From Streptomyces sp. NP160 (GTDB lineage: Bacteria > Actinomycetota > Actinomycetes > Actinomycetales > Quadrisphaeraceae): a DNA stretch of 64,000 bases. Below are positions 44,099 through 53,808 of the stretch, piece after piece. The translations under genes and the position numbers were made by a program. Each line of letters begins with the position of its first letter. Within the stretch, counting starts at the first letter, position 1. Location: NCBI RefSeq assembly GCF_006335115.1, contig NZ_VDMJ01000037.1, positions 1 through 64,000 of the forward strand, given 5' to 3'. The notes beneath the pieces were generated by a model. It was not told the origin of the DNA. It saw only the letters and a program-made list of their open reading frames with translations, and searched no databases.

Positions 44099-44965
44099 TC
44101 AGGGGCGTGCCGGGAGCACCGCCACCAGGTCGGACACCACGGCGCCGGCCGTTCCCAGCGCCCGCGCGCGCTGCAGCTGCGCCGGGGTGGTGAGGACGTG
44201 GGCCAGCACCGGCCTGCCCAGTCCCGCCACCTCAGCCCAGCGCGCGTCAGGGGCGCCCACGTCCAGGCCGAGCAGGTCCCAGGAGGCAGCGGTCCGCGTG
44301 AGCAGCCCGGGGTCCGCGTCGAGCTCGCGGGCCCAGCAGAAGCCCCAGCTGCGCCAGCCCTCCCGGCGGGCGGCGTCGGCCCAGGAGGTGGTCGCCACCG
44401 GGGCCTTGGCCACGACCCAGTCCTGGGAGGAGGGCACGCGGCGCAGCGCGGCCACGAGCTCCGGGTGGAACCTCGAGCTGACGGCCTTGGGGTCCACGAA
44501 CAGCACGCGCCGCCCGCCCCAGCGCTCCAGCAGCTCCTCCAGGCGGGCGTACGGGCGCCGCGGCTGGGTGCGGTCGACCGTGCCCGAGGGGCTGATGCGG
44601 TAGGAGGCGACCTCGGCCCAGGTGTGCTCGGAGGCCTTGAAGCCCTGCGTGCCGGAGGTCCTGTCGAGGGTGCCGTCGTGCAGGCCGAACCACACGCCGT
44701 CCGCCGTGCGGGACAGCGACAGCTCCAGCGCGTCGGCGCCCAGGGCCGCCGCGCGCTCGTAGGCGAACGCCGACATCTCCGGCCAGTCGCGCGAGCCGCC
44801 CCGGTGGGCCACCAGGAAGGCCGGGGTGGCCAGCAGCCGGTCGACGTCGGGGGCGGACGCCGCGCGCGCCTCGGGCGCCAGCGGGCCGGCTGCAGCCGCC
44901 GCGCCCACCGCCGCGAGCCCCGCGCCGGCCAGCACCGCGCGCCGCGACCACACCGCCCCGTCCAC
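44099..44965 (-). CDS. Glycerophosphodiester phosphodiesterase, Tat-exported
   Basis: A 288-residue GDPD. The first 35 residues form a twin-arginine signal (SRRAVLAGAGLAAVGAAAAA). The catalytic barrel has AHRGGSRDWPEMS, ALELSLSRTADGVWFGLHDG (Glu and catalytic His) and DRTSGTQGF. The usual EDx metal motif is E-L-S, so one metal ligand may be replaced. It hydrolyses glycerophosphodiesters to glycerol-3-phosphate outside the membrane. GTG/ATG start at 44965. It is divergent from the M3 peptidase and follows DUF1206 genes on the same strand. Confidence 0.88.
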   Translation of the reverse strand: MDGAVWSRRAVLAGAGLAAVGAAAAAGPLAPEARAASAPDVDRLLATPAFLVAHRGGSRDWPEMSAFAYERAAALGADALELSLSRTADGVWFGLHDGTLDRTSGTQGFKASEHTWAEVASYRISPSGTVDRTQPRRPYARLEELLERWGGRRVLFVDPKAVSSRFHPELVAALRRVPSSQDWVVAKAPVATTSWADAARREGWRSWGFCWARELDADPGLLTRTAASWDLLGLDVGAPDARWAEVAGLGRPVLAHVLTTPAQLQRARALGTAGAVVSDLVAVLPARP

Positions 44966-45108
44966 GCCCGCTCCCGTCGTCGTCCTGCGGGCACGGTCCT
45001 ACCGGTTCCGGGGGCGCCGGGCCCAGCCCCCGCGCCGCACGTCCACCCGCTCGGCCGCCGGGCCGGCGCGCCGCGAGGCCGGTGGGGCGCTGGGATAGCG
45101 TCGCCCGG

Positions 45109-47211
45109 GTGCTGGACCCCACCAACCCCCTGGCCGCACCGAGCACCCTGCCGCACGGCCTGCCGCCGTTCGACGCCCTGCGCACCGAGCACTTCGCGCC
45201 GGCGCTGCGCGAGGGGATGGCCCAGCAGCGCGCCGAGGTGGAGGCCGTGGCGACCTGCGCCGAGCCCCCCACCTTCGCCAACACCGTCGGAGCGCTGGAG
45301 GCCTCCGGCGAGCTGCTCACCCGGGCGGCCAACGCGTTCTACAACCTGGTCTCCTCCCACTCCGACGACGCGCTGCGCGCCGTGGAGGCGGAGCTGGCGC
45401 CGGAGCTGACGGCCCACGGCGACGCCGTCCGCCTCGACCCGCGGCTGTTCGCCCGCCTGGCCGCCGTGCGCGAGCACACCGCCGGCGGCGCCCCGGACGC
45501 CGACGGCACCGAGCTCGACGACGAGCAGCGGGCCGTGCTGGAGCGGTGGCACCGGGACCTGGCCCGCGCGGGCGCCGGTCTCGACGAGGCCGCCAAGGCG
45601 AGGCTGCGCGAGCTCAACGGCGAGCTGTCGCGGCTGACCACCCAGTTCGGCACCGAGCTGCTGGCCGCCACCAACGCCGCCGCCGTGCACGTCACCGAGG
45701 AGGCGCAGCTGGCGGGCCTGAGCGCCGGGGAGCGCTCTGCGGCCGCGCAGGCGGCGGTGGCGCGCGGGCTGGACGGCTGGGTGCTGCCGCTGTCGCTGCC
45801 CACCGACCAGCCCGTGCTGGCCTCCCTCGACCACCGGGGCCTGCGCGAGCGCGTGTTCCGCGCCTCCACCACCCGCGGGCTGGGGGGCGAGCACGACACC
45901 CGCCCGCTGCTGGTGCGCATCGCCGCGCTGCGCGCCGAGCGCGCCGGGCTGCTGGGTGCCGCGCACCACGCCGAGCACGTGCTCGAGGACGCGACCGCCC
46001 CCTCGGTGGAGGCGGTCATGGACCTGCTCACCTCCGTGGTCCCGGCCGCGGTGAGCAACGCCCGCGGCGAGGCGCTGGAGCTGGCCGAGGAGCTGCGCGC
46101 CGCCGGCCCCGGGGACGACGACGCACCCGCCGAGCTGCGGCCCTGGGACTGGGCGTGGGCCGCGGCGCGCGTGCGCGCCCGCCGCTTCGAGCTCGACCCG
46201 GCCGGGCTGAAGCCGTACTTCGAGCTGGACGCCGTCGTCACCCGCGGCGTCTTCGCCGCCGCCACCGCCCTGTACGGCCTGACCTTCACCGAGCGGCCCG
46301 AGCTGCCGACCTACCACCCCGACGTGCGCACCTGGGAGGTCTTCGACGAGGGCGGGACGTCCGTCGGGCTGTTCCTCGGCGACTTCTTCGCCCGCGAGTC
46401 CAAGCGCGGCGGCGCGTGGATGAGCAACTACGTCGACCAGTCGGCGCTGCCGGGCCGCCGGTCCTCGAGGCCGGTGGTGGTGAACAACCTCAACGTGCCC
46501 CGCCCGCCCGACGGCGAGCCGGCGCTGCTCACCCCCGACGAGGTGGAGACCGCCTTCCACGAGTTCGGGCACGCGCTGCACGGCCTGCTCTCCGACGTGC
46601 GCTACCCGCGCCTGTCGGGCACCACCGTGCCCCGCGACTTCGTGGAGTTCCCCTCCCAGGTGAACGAGGTGTGGGCGTGGGACCCGGCGCTGCTGCCCGC
46701 CTACGCGCGCCACGTGGAGACCGGTGAGCCGCTGCCCGCGTCGACGGTGCAGGCGCTGCTGGCGTCGCGCTCCTACGGCGAGGGCTTCGCCACCACCGAG
46801 ATCGTCGCGGCGATGCTGCTCGACCAGGCCTGGCACCAGCTCGCGCCGGGGGAGTCGGTGGCCCCCGACGACGTCGAGGCCTTCGAGGCGGCCGCGCTGG
46901 AGCGCCACGGCACCGCGCTGGAGCTGGTGCCGCCGCGCTACCGCTCCACCTACTTCAACCACGTCTTCTCCGGCGGCTACTCGGCCGGGTACTACTCCTA
47001 CCTGTGGAGCGAGGTGCTCGACGCCGACACCGTCGAGTGGTTCGCCGAGAACGGCGGCCTGCGCCGCGAGAACGGGGCCGCGTTCGCCCGGGAGGTCCTC
47101 TCGCGCGGCGGCACGGTGGACCTGTCCGCCGCCTACCGCGCCTTCCGGGGCCGCGACCCGCGGGTCGAGCCGCTGCTGCAGCGCCGCGGCCTCGCCGCGA
47201 CCGGCTCCTGA
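45109..47211 (+). CDS. M3 family metallopeptidase (Dcp/oligopeptidase A type)
   Basis: A 700-residue zinc peptidase. The zinc motif is VETAFHEFGHALHGLL with HExxH at 484-488 and a downstream Glu in SQVNEVWAWDP. The N-terminal helical part (DPTNPLAAPSTLPHGLPPFD) is that of peptidyl-dipeptidase Dcp. It trims short peptides in the cytoplasm. GTG at 45109 is chosen since it begins at the family start and has TAGCGT about ten bases before, so the message may be leaderless. The 93-residue membrane protein follows 11 bases later. Confidence 0.93.
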   Translation: MLDPTNPLAAPSTLPHGLPPFDALRTEHFAPALREGMAQQRAEVEAVATCAEPPTFANTVGALEASGELLTRAANAFYNLVSSHSDDALRAVEAELAPELTAHGDAVRLDPRLFARLAAVREHTAGGAPDADGTELDDEQRAVLERWHRDLARAGAGLDEAAKARLRELNGELSRLTTQFGTELLAATNAAAVHVTEEAQLAGLSAGERSAAAQAAVARGLDGWVLPLSLPTDQPVLASLDHRGLRERVFRASTTRGLGGEHDTRPLLVRIAALRAERAGLLGAAHHAEHVLEDATAPSVEAVMDLLTSVVPAAVSNARGEALELAEELRAAGPGDDDAPAELRPWDWAWAAARVRARRFELDPAGLKPYFELDAVVTRGVFAAATALYGLTFTERPELPTYHPDVRTWEVFDEGGTSVGLFLGDFFARESKRGGAWMSNYVDQSALPGRRSSRPVVVNNLNVPRPPDGEPALLTPDEVETAFHEFGHALHGLLSDVRYPRLSGTTVPRDFVEFPSQVNEVWAWDPALLPAYARHVETGEPLPASTVQALLASRSYGEGFATTEIVAAMLLDQAWHQLAPGESVAPDDVEAFEAAALERHGTALELVPPRYRSTYFNHVFSGGYSAGYYSYLWSEVLDADTVEWFAENGGLRRENGAAFAREVLSRGGTVDLSAAYRAFRGRDPRVEPLLQRRGLAATGS

Positions 47212-47222
47212 GGGCAGCTCCC

Positions 47223-47504
47223 GTGCCGCGCGTCCCGGGCGAGAACAACGGGCTGGGGAAGGCGTCGCTGGCGGTGGGCGTGGTGTCGCTGGTGCTCGGC
47301 GCGCTGGCCTTCACCCCGCTGCTGCTCGGCGGCGGGGTCGGGGTGTGGCTGGCGGTGCGGGCGCGCCGGCGCGTCATCGACGGCGACGCGGACAACCCCA
47401 GGACGGTCCTCGCGGGGTTCTTCTGCTCGGCGGCCGCGCTGGCGCTGTTCGTCGTGCTCCTGACCGTCAGCGTCATCGCCCACGCCGGGGGCGGCGCCTC
47501 CTGA
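47223..47504 (+). CDS. Small DUF4190-like membrane protein
   Basis: A 93-residue protein with two hydrophobic helices (ASLAVGVVSLVLGALAF and GFFCSAAALALFVVLL) joined by a basic loop (AVRARRRVIDGDADNPRT). The pattern NGLGKASLAVGVVSLVLG is typical of DUF4190-like proteins. The function is unknown. GTG start 47223, 11 bases after the M3 peptidase gene; probably the same transcript. Confidence 0.65.
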   Translation: MPRVPGENNGLGKASLAVGVVSLVLGALAFTPLLLGGGVGVWLAVRARRRVIDGDADNPRTVLAGFFCSAAALALFVVLLTVSVIAHAGGGAS

Positions 47505-47663
47505 CGGTGACCAGCGCCGCGCGGGAGGGGCAGGGCGGGTCATCGTCCTCCGGCAGGGGCCTGCGCGCCAGGGAGCTGGGTCCCTGTCGCCGGGTGGTCG
47601 CCGTGAGGATCGTGGTGCGCCGTCCGGGGACGTGAGGGCCCCGGCCACGAGGAGGTGGTCCGG

Positions 47664-48791
47664 ATGGTGGTCACGAGCGCGCGGTCCAGGCGGGCGAGGG
47701 CGGCGCTCTCCGCAGCGGCCGTCGGGTCCGCGCTGGTGCTGCTGGCACCGCCGGCGGTGGCCCACGGCCGCCACGGAGGGGGCCACCACGACGGCGGGCC
47801 ACCGGTCGAGGTGGTCGCGTCGGGGCTGTCCGACCCGTGGAGCGTGAGGTTCGACGGGCGCGGGCGCCTCGTGGTGGCCGAGCAGGGCACCGGGGAGGTG
47901 ACCCGCGTCGAGGGGCCGGGCGCTGGCGGGCAGCGCGTCCTCGCCACCCAGCCGGGCCTGGCGGCGGCCGACACCTCCGGGCGCACCGTGCTCGCGCTGA
48001 CCTCCGGCGGGGCGCCCGACGCCCCCGCCGTCGCCGGGCAGGCGACGCTGTTCGCCGGTGCTCCCGGCCAGCTGCGCGCGCTGGCGGACCTGCTCGCCCA
48101 CGAGAGGGCCACCAACCCCGACGGGCAGGACCAGGACGCCCCCGACGCCCTGTCCAACCCGTTCTCGGTGCTGGCCGGCAGCGGGAAGCGCGCGCCGCTG
48201 GCCTACGTGGCCGACGGCGGTGCCAACGACGTGCTCGCCGTGGGCGGGGACGGGAGGGTCAGCACCTTCTTCGTGCCGCCCACCGTGAGCACCGGCGCCT
48301 GCGCCGGCGTGCCCAACAACGGCTCCCTCACGGGGTGCGACTCCGTGCCCACGGGCCTGTCCTACGGCCCCGGCGGGAAGCTCTACGTCGCCGCGCTCAC
48401 CGCGGAGGTGCCCGGCGAGGGTCGCGTCTACGTGGTGGACCGCGGGGGCCGGCTGGTCCGCGAGATCAGCGGCTTCACCGCCCCCACGGGGGTGGCCGTC
48501 GGTGACGACGGGACCGTCTACGTCAGCGAGCTGCTCGAGGGCGCACCCCCGCAGGACGCTCCGCCGCCGGCCGGCTTCGACCCGTCCACCATCGGTCGCA
48601 TCGTCGCGGTGGCGCCCGACGGCCGCCGGTCGGCCGCGCAGGTGACCATGCCGCTGGGCCTGCAGTGGAAGGACGGCGCGCTCTACACCACGGCGTGGAG
48701 CGTGGCGGGCCAGTTCGGGACCACCCCTGCGGGCGCCCCGCCCGTCGGTGTGGTGGCCAGGGTCCGCGCCAGCGCCTTCAGCGAGCTCTGA
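47664..48791 (+). CDS. Secreted ScyD/ScyE-like beta-propeller protein
   Basis: A 375-residue exported protein. Residues 1-33 are a signal peptide (Arg-rich start, AALSAAAVGSALVLLAPPAV, cleavage near AHG). A His/Gly-rich linker (HGRHGGGHHDGG) follows and may bind metal. The rest is the ScyD/ScyE fold: VVASGLSDPWSVRFDGRGRL, SVLAGSGKRAPLAYVADGG, GLSYGPGGKLYVAALT and FTAPTGVAVGDDGTVYVSE, a six-bladed propeller. The function is unknown. ATG at 47664 with GGAGG eight bases before; a GTG at 47655 is less well placed. Confidence 0.82.
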   Translation: MVVTSARSRRARAALSAAAVGSALVLLAPPAVAHGRHGGGHHDGGPPVEVVASGLSDPWSVRFDGRGRLVVAEQGTGEVTRVEGPGAGGQRVLATQPGLAAADTSGRTVLALTSGGAPDAPAVAGQATLFAGAPGQLRALADLLAHERATNPDGQDQDAPDALSNPFSVLAGSGKRAPLAYVADGGANDVLAVGGDGRVSTFFVPPTVSTGACAGVPNNGSLTGCDSVPTGLSYGPGGKLYVAALTAEVPGEGRVYVVDRGGRLVREISGFTAPTGVAVGDDGTVYVSELLEGAPPQDAPPPAGFDPSTIGRIVAVAPDGRRSAAQVTMPLGLQWKDGALYTTAWSVAGQFGTTPAGAPPVGVVARVRASAFSEL

Positions 48792-48847
48792 GACCGCTCC
48801 GGCACGGCAAGCGGCCCGCCAGCCGCTGACAAGCGCCGTCGCCCAGC

Positions 48848-49369
48848 GTGGCCGGCATGGACACCACGACCACGGACTCCACCCCGGGCACGACCACCCG
48901 GACGACGACGAGCGCGGCCGGGCGGCTCCTGCTCCTCGCCGCGGGCGCGCAGCTGGGAACCGCCCTGGTGGGGCAGGCCGTCGCGGTGCGCCGCGGCCTG
49001 CCCGTCGACATCGCCGCCCTCGGCCTGCGCCCCCGGCTGCCACCGGGGCCCGCCAGCAGCCGGCGCGTCGCCCGCGACGCCTGGGTCACCGGCACCGCCC
49101 TGTCAGCGCCGGTGCCCGCCCTGCTGCTGCAGGGCGGGGCGCTCGCGGTGCTGGCTCGCCACCCCGCTCCGGCTCCGGCCGGGAGGTCGGCAGCGCTCGT
49201 CCTCGGCGTGCAGGCGGCGGTCGCCTGCGCGGGCCAGCCGGCCGAGCGCCTGGGGCGGGTGCGGCTCGTCCGGGGCTCCACCGACCCGGTGGAGACACCG
49301 GTGGTGGTGCTGGGGACGGTGCTGGCGGCGGCGGTCGTCGCACTCAGCGCCGTCGCCCGCCGCCCGTGA
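48848..49369 (+). CDS. Hypothetical membrane protein
   Basis: A 173-residue protein. A Thr-rich start (DTTTTDSTPGTTTRTTTS) leads to a hydrophobic helix (GRLLLLAAGAQLGTALVG); further helices are at about 100-115, 125-140 and 150-165. No family is recognised. An ATG at 48857 is an alternative to the GTG at 48848. It is a single gene converging on hrpA, with a clear stem between. Confidence 0.55.
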   Translation: MAGMDTTTTDSTPGTTTRTTTSAAGRLLLLAAGAQLGTALVGQAVAVRRGLPVDIAALGLRPRLPPGPASSRRVARDAWVTGTALSAPVPALLLQGGALAVLARHPAPAPAGRSAALVLGVQAAVACAGQPAERLGRVRLVRGSTDPVETPVVVLGTVLAAAVVALSAVARRP

Positions 49370-49373
49370 GGCC

Positions 49374-49411
49374 CCGCCTCCTCCGGCCCCTCCCGGGGTC
49401 AGAGGAGGCGG
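49374..49411. terminator. Bidirectional terminator-like stem
   Basis: CCGCCTCCTC (49374-49383) and GAGGAGGCGG (49402-49411) form a perfect 10-bp stem around 18 bases, exactly between the stop of the membrane-protein gene (49369) and the stop of hrpA (49415). Confidence 0.6.
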
Positions 49412-49414
49412 TGG

Positions 49415-52400
49415 TCAGCGCAGGGCGGTGATGGCGGCGGCGACGCGCTTCTCGCTCACCGGCCCGCTCGCCCCGACGGTCTGGGCGAACAGGCTCACCC
49501 GCAGCTCCTGCAGCTGCCAGCGCACCGCGCGCACCTCGGCGGCGTCGCGCCGGGCCGACGGCAGCGCCGCCACCGCGCGCTCGAGGTCCGCCTCGAGCCG
49601 CTGGACGACGCCGGTGCGGTCCCGGTCGCGCTGGGCGGCCTGGGCCGGACCACCCCCGCCACCGGAGCCCCCGAGGACCTCCAGGCGCCGCAGCAGGGCG
49701 CGCAGGTAGCGCTGCACGTCCGGCAGCCGCTCCAGCCCCACCTCGGCGACGAACCCGGCGTGCACGAGCACCTGCAGCTGCGCGCGGACGTCGGCCAGCG
49801 AGGCGACCAGCGGCAGCGACGCGGGCGTCCGGTCGAGGGCGTGCTCCACGTCGCGCGCCGACTTGAGCACCCGTTGCACCAGCCCCAGCACCTGCTGCGT
49901 GGTGGCGAGCAGGTCGGGGCGGACGGCCCGCAGGAGCGCGTCGAAGGCCTCGCCGTCGCGGACGCCGAGCCCACCGCCGGGGGCGCGGGTGGCCACGAGG
50001 TGGTCCACGGCGGCGTCGGCGCAGTCCGCGAGCAGCGCCTCGACCGTGCCGTGCGGCGAGCGCGCGAGCGCCAGCCGCGCGGGCGTGCCCAGGCCGTCGA
50101 GCAGCGCCTTGGTGGGGTTGGCCAGCACCAGCCGGGCCAGGCGCGCCACGCCCCGCGGGTGCGCCGCGCGGGCCTCGGCCTCGGTGGCGAGGACGCGCAC
50201 CGCGATGCGCCGCTCGCCGTCCTTCCCGCCCCTGCCCTTCGCCGGCTGCGTCCAGCGCTCCACCACCAGGCTCGGGAAGCCCACGACGGGCCGCCCGTCG
50301 GGCGCGGCGGTCTCCACCTGCCCGGCGAGCACCAGCCCCGCCGGCCACGCGGTGAGCGCCTCGTGCTCGAGCTGCTGCCCCTGCGCCCTGGCCCCAGCCG
50401 TCACCGCCTGGACGACGGCGGCGCGCTGCGCCCCGGCGGTCCTCTCGCGCAGCGCGGCGAGGTCCTTGCCGGTCGCGACGACCTTCCCGTCGGCGTCCTC
50501 GAGGGCGTACGTGGGCAGCAGGTGCGGAGCGCTCTCCGCGAGCCGCGCGGCGTCCCACGCCTCCGGCGGGACGACGACGCCGCGCCGCGCGCGCAGCACC
50601 TCGCCCACGGCGTCGACCAGCCGCACACCGGGCGGCGGGACGTCCGGCAGTGCGGCGGCCACCTCGCGGGCCGTGTCCGGCACGGGCACCAGCTGCACGC
50701 GGACCGGCTTCGGCAGCGCGCGCAGCAGCGCGGTGACCAGCTCGGTGCGCCACGCGGGCACACCCCAGTCGAGCCCCGTCTCCGGCACCTGGGCGAGCAC
50801 CGCCAGCGGCACGTGCACGGTGACGCCGTCGTCGGCGGCGAGCGGGTCGAACCGGTAGCTCAGCGACAGGTCGAAGCTGCCCGAGCTCCACGACGTCGGG
50901 GCGTCGTCGAGTGACAGGGCGTCGGCGTCGTCGATCGTCAGGTCGGCCACCGTCAGCGTCAGCAGGTCGGGGCGAGTGCGGCGCTCCTTGCGCCACCACG
51001 CCTCGAAGGCGCGGGCGCTCGTGGCGTCAGCGGGCAGCCGGGCGTCGTAGAAGGCGACCAGCGCCTCGTCGTCCACGCGCAGGTCGCGGCGGCGGGTGCG
51101 GGCCTGGAGCTCCTCGACGTCGCGGGCCACCGCGGCGTTCGCCTCCACGAAGGCGACCGCCGCGCCGCGCGCGTCCCACTCACCGCCGACGAGGGCGTGG
51201 CGGATGAAGAGGTCGCGCGCGGTCACCGGGTCGAGCCGGGCCAGCGGCACCGTGCGCCCGGCCACCAGGGGCAGGCCGTAGAGGGTGACGCGCTCGGTGG
51301 CGACCGCCGCACCGCGCTGCTTGCTCCAGCGCGGCTCGGAGTGGCTGCGCACCACGAGGTGCGCGGCCAGGGCCTCCACCTGCTCCGGGTCGACCCGGGC
51401 CACCACGCGCGCCCACAGCCGCGAGGTCTCCACCAGCTCGGCGGCCACCACCCAGCTCGGGGAGCGCTTGGCGAGCACGGAGCCCGGGGCGATGGCGAAG
51501 CGGGTGCCGCGCGCCCCGACGTACTCCGCCGGTCCGCGGCGCCGCGTCTCGCGGCCCCCCTGCTGCCCGTCGCGGCCGTCCCGGCCGCCCGCGCGCCCGT
51601 TCTTCTCCTCCGCGCGCAGGTCCTTGCTGCCCACCTGCGTCAGCAGCCCCGCCAGCAGTGCCGCGTGCACCTGGGCGCGCACCGGCTCGAGGTCCTCGCC
51701 CGTCCTCACGCGCGCCGCCTCGGCACCGCTCGGGGTGGAGATCCCGAGCCCGCGCAGCACCCGCCGCAGCTGGGCGTGGACGTCCTGCCACTCGCGGATC
51801 CGCAGGTGGTGGAGGAACTCCGCCTTGCACATCCGCCGGAACGACGAGGAGGACCGCTCGGCGGCCTGCTCCGTGAGGTAGGCCCAGAGGTTCAGGGTGG
51901 AGACGAAGTCGGAGTGCTCGTCGGCGAAGCGCCGGTGGCTCTCCCGCGCCGCCTCGGGGTTCTCCAGCGGCCGCTCGCGCACGTCCTGCACCGACAGGGA
52001 CGCCACGAGCACGAGCAGCTCGGGGACGACGCCCTCCCGGTCGGCCTGGAGCAGCATCCGCGCGAACCGCGGGTCGGCCGGCACCTGCGCCAGCCGCTTC
52101 CCGACGTCCGTCAGGCGGGGGTTCCCCTCGGGGGAGGGGTCGTCGATCGCACCCAGCTCGTGCAGCAGCGCCAGCCCGTCGCGCACCTGGCGGCGGTCGG
52201 GGGCGTCGAGGAAGGGGAAGTCCTCCACCGCACCGAGCCCCAGCGACGCCATCTGCAGGATGACGCTGGCCAGCGACGTGCGCTGCACCTCCGGCTGGGT
52301 GAACCGGGGCCTCGACTCGAAGTCGCGCTCGCTGTACAGGCGGATCGCCACGCCGTCGGCCACGCGCCCGCACCGGCCGGAGCGCTGCGCGGCACTCGCC

Positions 52401-53740
52401 TGGCTGACGGGCTCGATGGGCAGGCGCTGCACCTTGGTGCGCGCGGAGTACCGCGAGGTGCGGGCCGTGCCGGTGTCGACGACGTACCGGATGCCCGGCA
52501 CCGTCAGCGACGTCTCCGCCACGTTGGTCGCCAGCACGATGCGCCGCGACGTGCCCGCGCCGGGCCGGGAGAAGACGCGGTGCTGGTCGGCGGCCGACAG
52601 CCGCCCGAACAGCGGCAGCACCTCCGTGGCGCCCGCGCCGCCCGAGCCCGCCGGCCGCAGCCCGGGGACCTCCCGCCGCTCGATGGCGGCGGTGAGGGCG
52701 TCGGCGGTGTCGCGGATGTCGCGCTCGCCGGAGAGGAACACCAGCACGTCGCCGTCGCCGAGCGCGGTGAGCTCGGCGACCGCGTCGATGACGCCCTCGG
52801 TCTGGTCCCGGTCCTCGGCGCCGTCAGCGTGTCCGTGGCGCGCGTCGTCGGGGTCGGCCTCGAGGGACTCGCCGTCCTCGTCGTCGGCGTCCTCCGCAGC
52901 ACCGCCGTCGAGCGGGGTCTCGTCGAGGCTGAGCGGGCGGTAGCGCACCTCCACCGGGAACGTGCGCCCGGAGACCTCCACCACCGGCACCTCGCCCGCC
53001 ACGGTCGAGAAGTGGTCGGCGAAGCGCTGCGGGTCGATGGTCGCGGAGGTGATGACCACCTTGAGGTCCGGCCGGCGCGGCAGCAGCCGGTGCAGGTAGC
53101 CCAGGAGGAAGTCGATGGTGAGGGACCGCTCGTGCGCCTCGTCGATGATGATCGTGTCGTAGGCGAGCAGGTCGGGGTCTCGCTGGACCTCGGCCAGCAG
53201 GATGCCGTCGGTCATGAGCTTGACCAGGCTGTCCGGCCCGACCTCGTCGGTGAAGCGCACCGCGTAGCCGACCGCGCCGCCGACCTCGCCGCCCAGCTCC
53301 TCCGCCACGCGCTCGGCGACCGCGCGGGCCGCGATGCGCCGCGGCTGGGTGTGCCCGACCAGGCCCCGCACGCCGCGGCCCAGCTCCAGGCAGATCTTGG
53401 GCAGCTGCGTGGTCTTGCCCGAGCCGGTCTCCCCGGCGACGACGACCACCTGGTGGTCGGCGATGGCGGCGGCGATGTCGTCGCGGCGGGCGCTCACCGG
53501 CAGGTCGGGGTAGGTGATGGAGCCGACGAGCGCGTCGGCGGACGCCGCCCGGGAGGCCAGCCGGCCCTGCGCGGCCACCACCTGCTCGGCCACCTCGGCC
53601 AGCTGCTGGGTCCGGCGGGGGCCCTTGGCGCGCTCCGCGCCGTCGAGGCGGCGGGCCAGGCGCCGCTCGTCGCGCAGGGTGGTGGCCACGAGCCCGCTGC
53701 GGAGCACGGACGGGTCGGGGCCCGCGGTCGTCGTCGTCAT
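49415..53740 (-). CDS. hrpA: ATP-dependent RNA helicase HrpA
   Basis: A 1441-residue DEAH helicase. Walker A GETGSGKTTQ at 103-112, DEAH motif IIIDEAHERSLTIDF at 197-211, and motif VI AAQRSGRCGR are present; the ratchet, OB-fold and the long DUF3418-type C-terminal part follow, giving the usual HrpA length of 1300-1450. A charged insert (about 285-315, rich in Asp and Glu) lies between the RecA-like halves. HrpA rescues stalled ribosomes and remodels RNA. ATG at 53740. It is a single gene; upstream lies the SpoIIE phosphatase. Confidence 0.95.
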   Translation of the reverse strand: MTTTTAGPDPSVLRSGLVATTLRDERRLARRLDGAERAKGPRRTQQLAEVAEQVVAAQGRLASRAASADALVGSITYPDLPVSARRDDIAAAIADHQVVVVAGETGSGKTTQLPKICLELGRGVRGLVGHTQPRRIAARAVAERVAEELGGEVGGAVGYAVRFTDEVGPDSLVKLMTDGILLAEVQRDPDLLAYDTIIIDEAHERSLTIDFLLGYLHRLLPRRPDLKVVITSATIDPQRFADHFSTVAGEVPVVEVSGRTFPVEVRYRPLSLDETPLDGGAAEDADDEDGESLEADPDDARHGHADGAEDRDQTEGVIDAVAELTALGDGDVLVFLSGERDIRDTADALTAAIERREVPGLRPAGSGGAGATEVLPLFGRLSAADQHRVFSRPGAGTSRRIVLATNVAETSLTVPGIRYVVDTGTARTSRYSARTKVQRLPIEPVSQASAAQRSGRCGRVADGVAIRLYSERDFESRPRFTQPEVQRTSLASVILQMASLGLGAVEDFPFLDAPDRRQVRDGLALLHELGAIDDPSPEGNPRLTDVGKRLAQVPADPRFARMLLQADREGVVPELLVLVASLSVQDVRERPLENPEAARESHRRFADEHSDFVSTLNLWAYLTEQAAERSSSSFRRMCKAEFLHHLRIREWQDVHAQLRRVLRGLGISTPSGAEAARVRTGEDLEPVRAQVHAALLAGLLTQVGSKDLRAEEKNGRAGGRDGRDGQQGGRETRRRGPAEYVGARGTRFAIAPGSVLAKRSPSWVVAAELVETSRLWARVVARVDPEQVEALAAHLVVRSHSEPRWSKQRGAAVATERVTLYGLPLVAGRTVPLARLDPVTARDLFIRHALVGGEWDARGAAVAFVEANAAVARDVEELQARTRRRDLRVDDEALVAFYDARLPADATSARAFEAWWRKERRTRPDLLTLTVADLTIDDADALSLDDAPTSWSSGSFDLSLSYRFDPLAADDGVTVHVPLAVLAQVPETGLDWGVPAWRTELVTALLRALPKPVRVQLVPVPDTAREVAAALPDVPPPGVRLVDAVGEVLRARRGVVVPPEAWDAARLAESAPHLLPTYALEDADGKVVATGKDLAALRERTAGAQRAAVVQAVTAGARAQGQQLEHEALTAWPAGLVLAGQVETAAPDGRPVVGFPSLVVERWTQPAKGRGGKDGERRIAVRVLATEAEARAAHPRGVARLARLVLANPTKALLDGLGTPARLALARSPHGTVEALLADCADAAVDHLVATRAPGGGLGVRDGEAFDALLRAVRPDLLATTQQVLGLVQRVLKSARDVEHALDRTPASLPLVASLADVRAQLQVLVHAGFVAEVGLERLPDVQRYLRALLRRLEVLGGSGGGGGPAQAAQRDRDRTGVVQRLEADLERAVAALPSARRDAAEVRAVRWQLQELRVSLFAQTVGASGPVSEKRVAAAITALR

Positions 53741-53808
53741 CTCGCCGTCCAGGGTAGGCGGCGCGGGGGAGGGCGGGCCCGCGGGTTTTCGGCGGTCCCG
53801 CGTGCTCC

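Noticed and set aside
42304-46962. A 1552-codon open frame on the minus strand across several genes
   Set aside because: Only the part 42304-43185 is the real DUF1206 gene. The rest is the antisense of the M3 peptidase and of the GDPD and DUF1206 genes in a high-GC frame without stops; codon pattern favours the other frames.
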